Shown one piece after another: positions 34,276-34,653 of a DNA stretch of 34,653 nucleotides (position 1 is its first letter; each line of letters starts with the position of its first letter). The notes below the pieces were generated by a model that was not told where the DNA came from, ran no database searches, and was given only the letters and a program-made list of their open reading frames with translations. The stretch is taken from contig QCSN01000019.1 of assembly GCA_003211515.1 (NCBI GenBank), positions 1-34,653 of the forward strand, in the 5' to 3' direction. The DNA comes from Synechococcus sp. AG-670-F04 (GTDB lineage: Bacteria; Cyanobacteriota; Cyanobacteriia; PCC-6307; Cyanobiaceae). The position numbers and the translations under genes were made by a program.

Positions 34276-34653
34276 ATGCTGACTCTGCGTCAATCACCCT
34301 TTGATGTGTTCGAACGCCTCGAACAACAACTTGCCACTGCTGAGCGAGTGCCCCATGCCGAAATCGTCGAGACTGATGAGAATTACACCGTTCGGCTCGA
34401 ATTGCCCGGCGTCGACCGAAAGTCCATCGACGTGAAAGCGACCGATCGCAATCTGGCGATCTCTGCCGAGCGCCCGGCAAGCAACAGCGAAAGCAACCAA
34501 GCCCCACTGCTCAGCGAATTCCGCAGCGGCACCTGGAGCCGCAGCTTCCGCTTCCCCCACAGCCTGAATCGCCAGCAAGTGAAGGCCCTCTACCGGGATG
34601 GCATTCTCGAAATCGTGGCAGGAAAAGCCGTGGAACACACCAGTGTCTCCGTG
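34276..34653 (+). CDS. Hsp20/alpha-crystallin small heat-shock protein, 3' end outside the window
   Basis: The frame is open from ATG 34276 to the window end, 126 codons with no stop. An alpha-crystallin domain starts at about 23 (AEIVETDENYTVRLELPGVD) and continues through ATDRNLAISAER, SFRFPHSLNRQQVKALYRDG and the GILEIVAGK strand. These proteins form oligomers that hold unfolding proteins in an ATP-independent way. The length is close to the usual 140-150 residues, so only the C-terminal tail should be missing. The N-terminus is short. Confidence 0.93.
   Translation, partial: MLTLRQSPFDVFERLEQQLATAERVPHAEIVETDENYTVRLELPGVDRKSIDVKATDRNLAISAERPASNSESNQAPLLSEFRSGTWSRSFRFPHSLNRQQVKALYRDGILEIVAGKAVEHTSVSV

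Overview
The window looks like a chromosome segment of a marine picocyanobacterium, most likely Synechococcus. The main reasons are a prochlorosin-type lanthipeptide precursor with its ProcM-like synthetase, MEKHLA and DUF928 proteins, a biosynthetic SpeA, and a SNF2-SWIM pair. Species cannot be named from sequence reading alone. Most of the window is GC-rich. The first 2 kb and the channel gene near 23.3-24.8 kb are clearly more AT-rich.

Layout. 1-1.8 kb: the 3' end of a class II lanthipeptide synthetase gene and one precursor gene. 2.0-5.3 kb: gatB, then a two-gene unit of a cyclic-nucleotide-binding-fold protein and thiO. 5.3-17.0 kb: an accessory surface/secretion module. It has a secreted CHAT protease-like protein, a very large two-partner-secretion exoprotein (TpsA/filamentous-haemagglutinin type), a divergent TpsB transporter, a second CHAT protein, a CHASE2-adenylate cyclase and a FecR-domain protein. 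17.1-19.6 kb: ndk and speA. 20.0-25.6 kb: a second CHASE2-cyclase, a DUF928 protein, a DUF3307 membrane protein, an MscS-like channel with a cyclic-nucleotide-binding domain, and a Crp/Fnr regulator. 26.3-34.65 kb: alaS, a small membrane protein, a SNF2 helicase, a SWIM protein, a MEKHLA protein and the start of an hsp20 gene.

How the genes may work together. The housekeeping genes (gatB, thiO, ndk, speA, alaS, SNF2) look like a conserved backbone split by accessory blocks. The accessory blocks share a theme: exported or surface proteins (TpsA, TpsB, two CHAT proteins, FecR, DUF928), two membrane cyclases with extracytoplasmic CHASE2 sensors, and three proteins with cyclic-nucleotide-binding folds. 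A surface-to-cAMP signalling circuit is an inference, not shown by the sequence.

The most striking observation is a run of ten C (coding strand) inside the TpsA gene. As given, it puts the last 267 residues out of frame. Loss of one C would restore a protein of about 1538 residues, whose stop lies 4 bases before the CHAT gene. This could be a phase-variation switch or a sequencing error. The second is the lanthipeptide precursor, which carries two Gly-Gly sites 31 residues apart.
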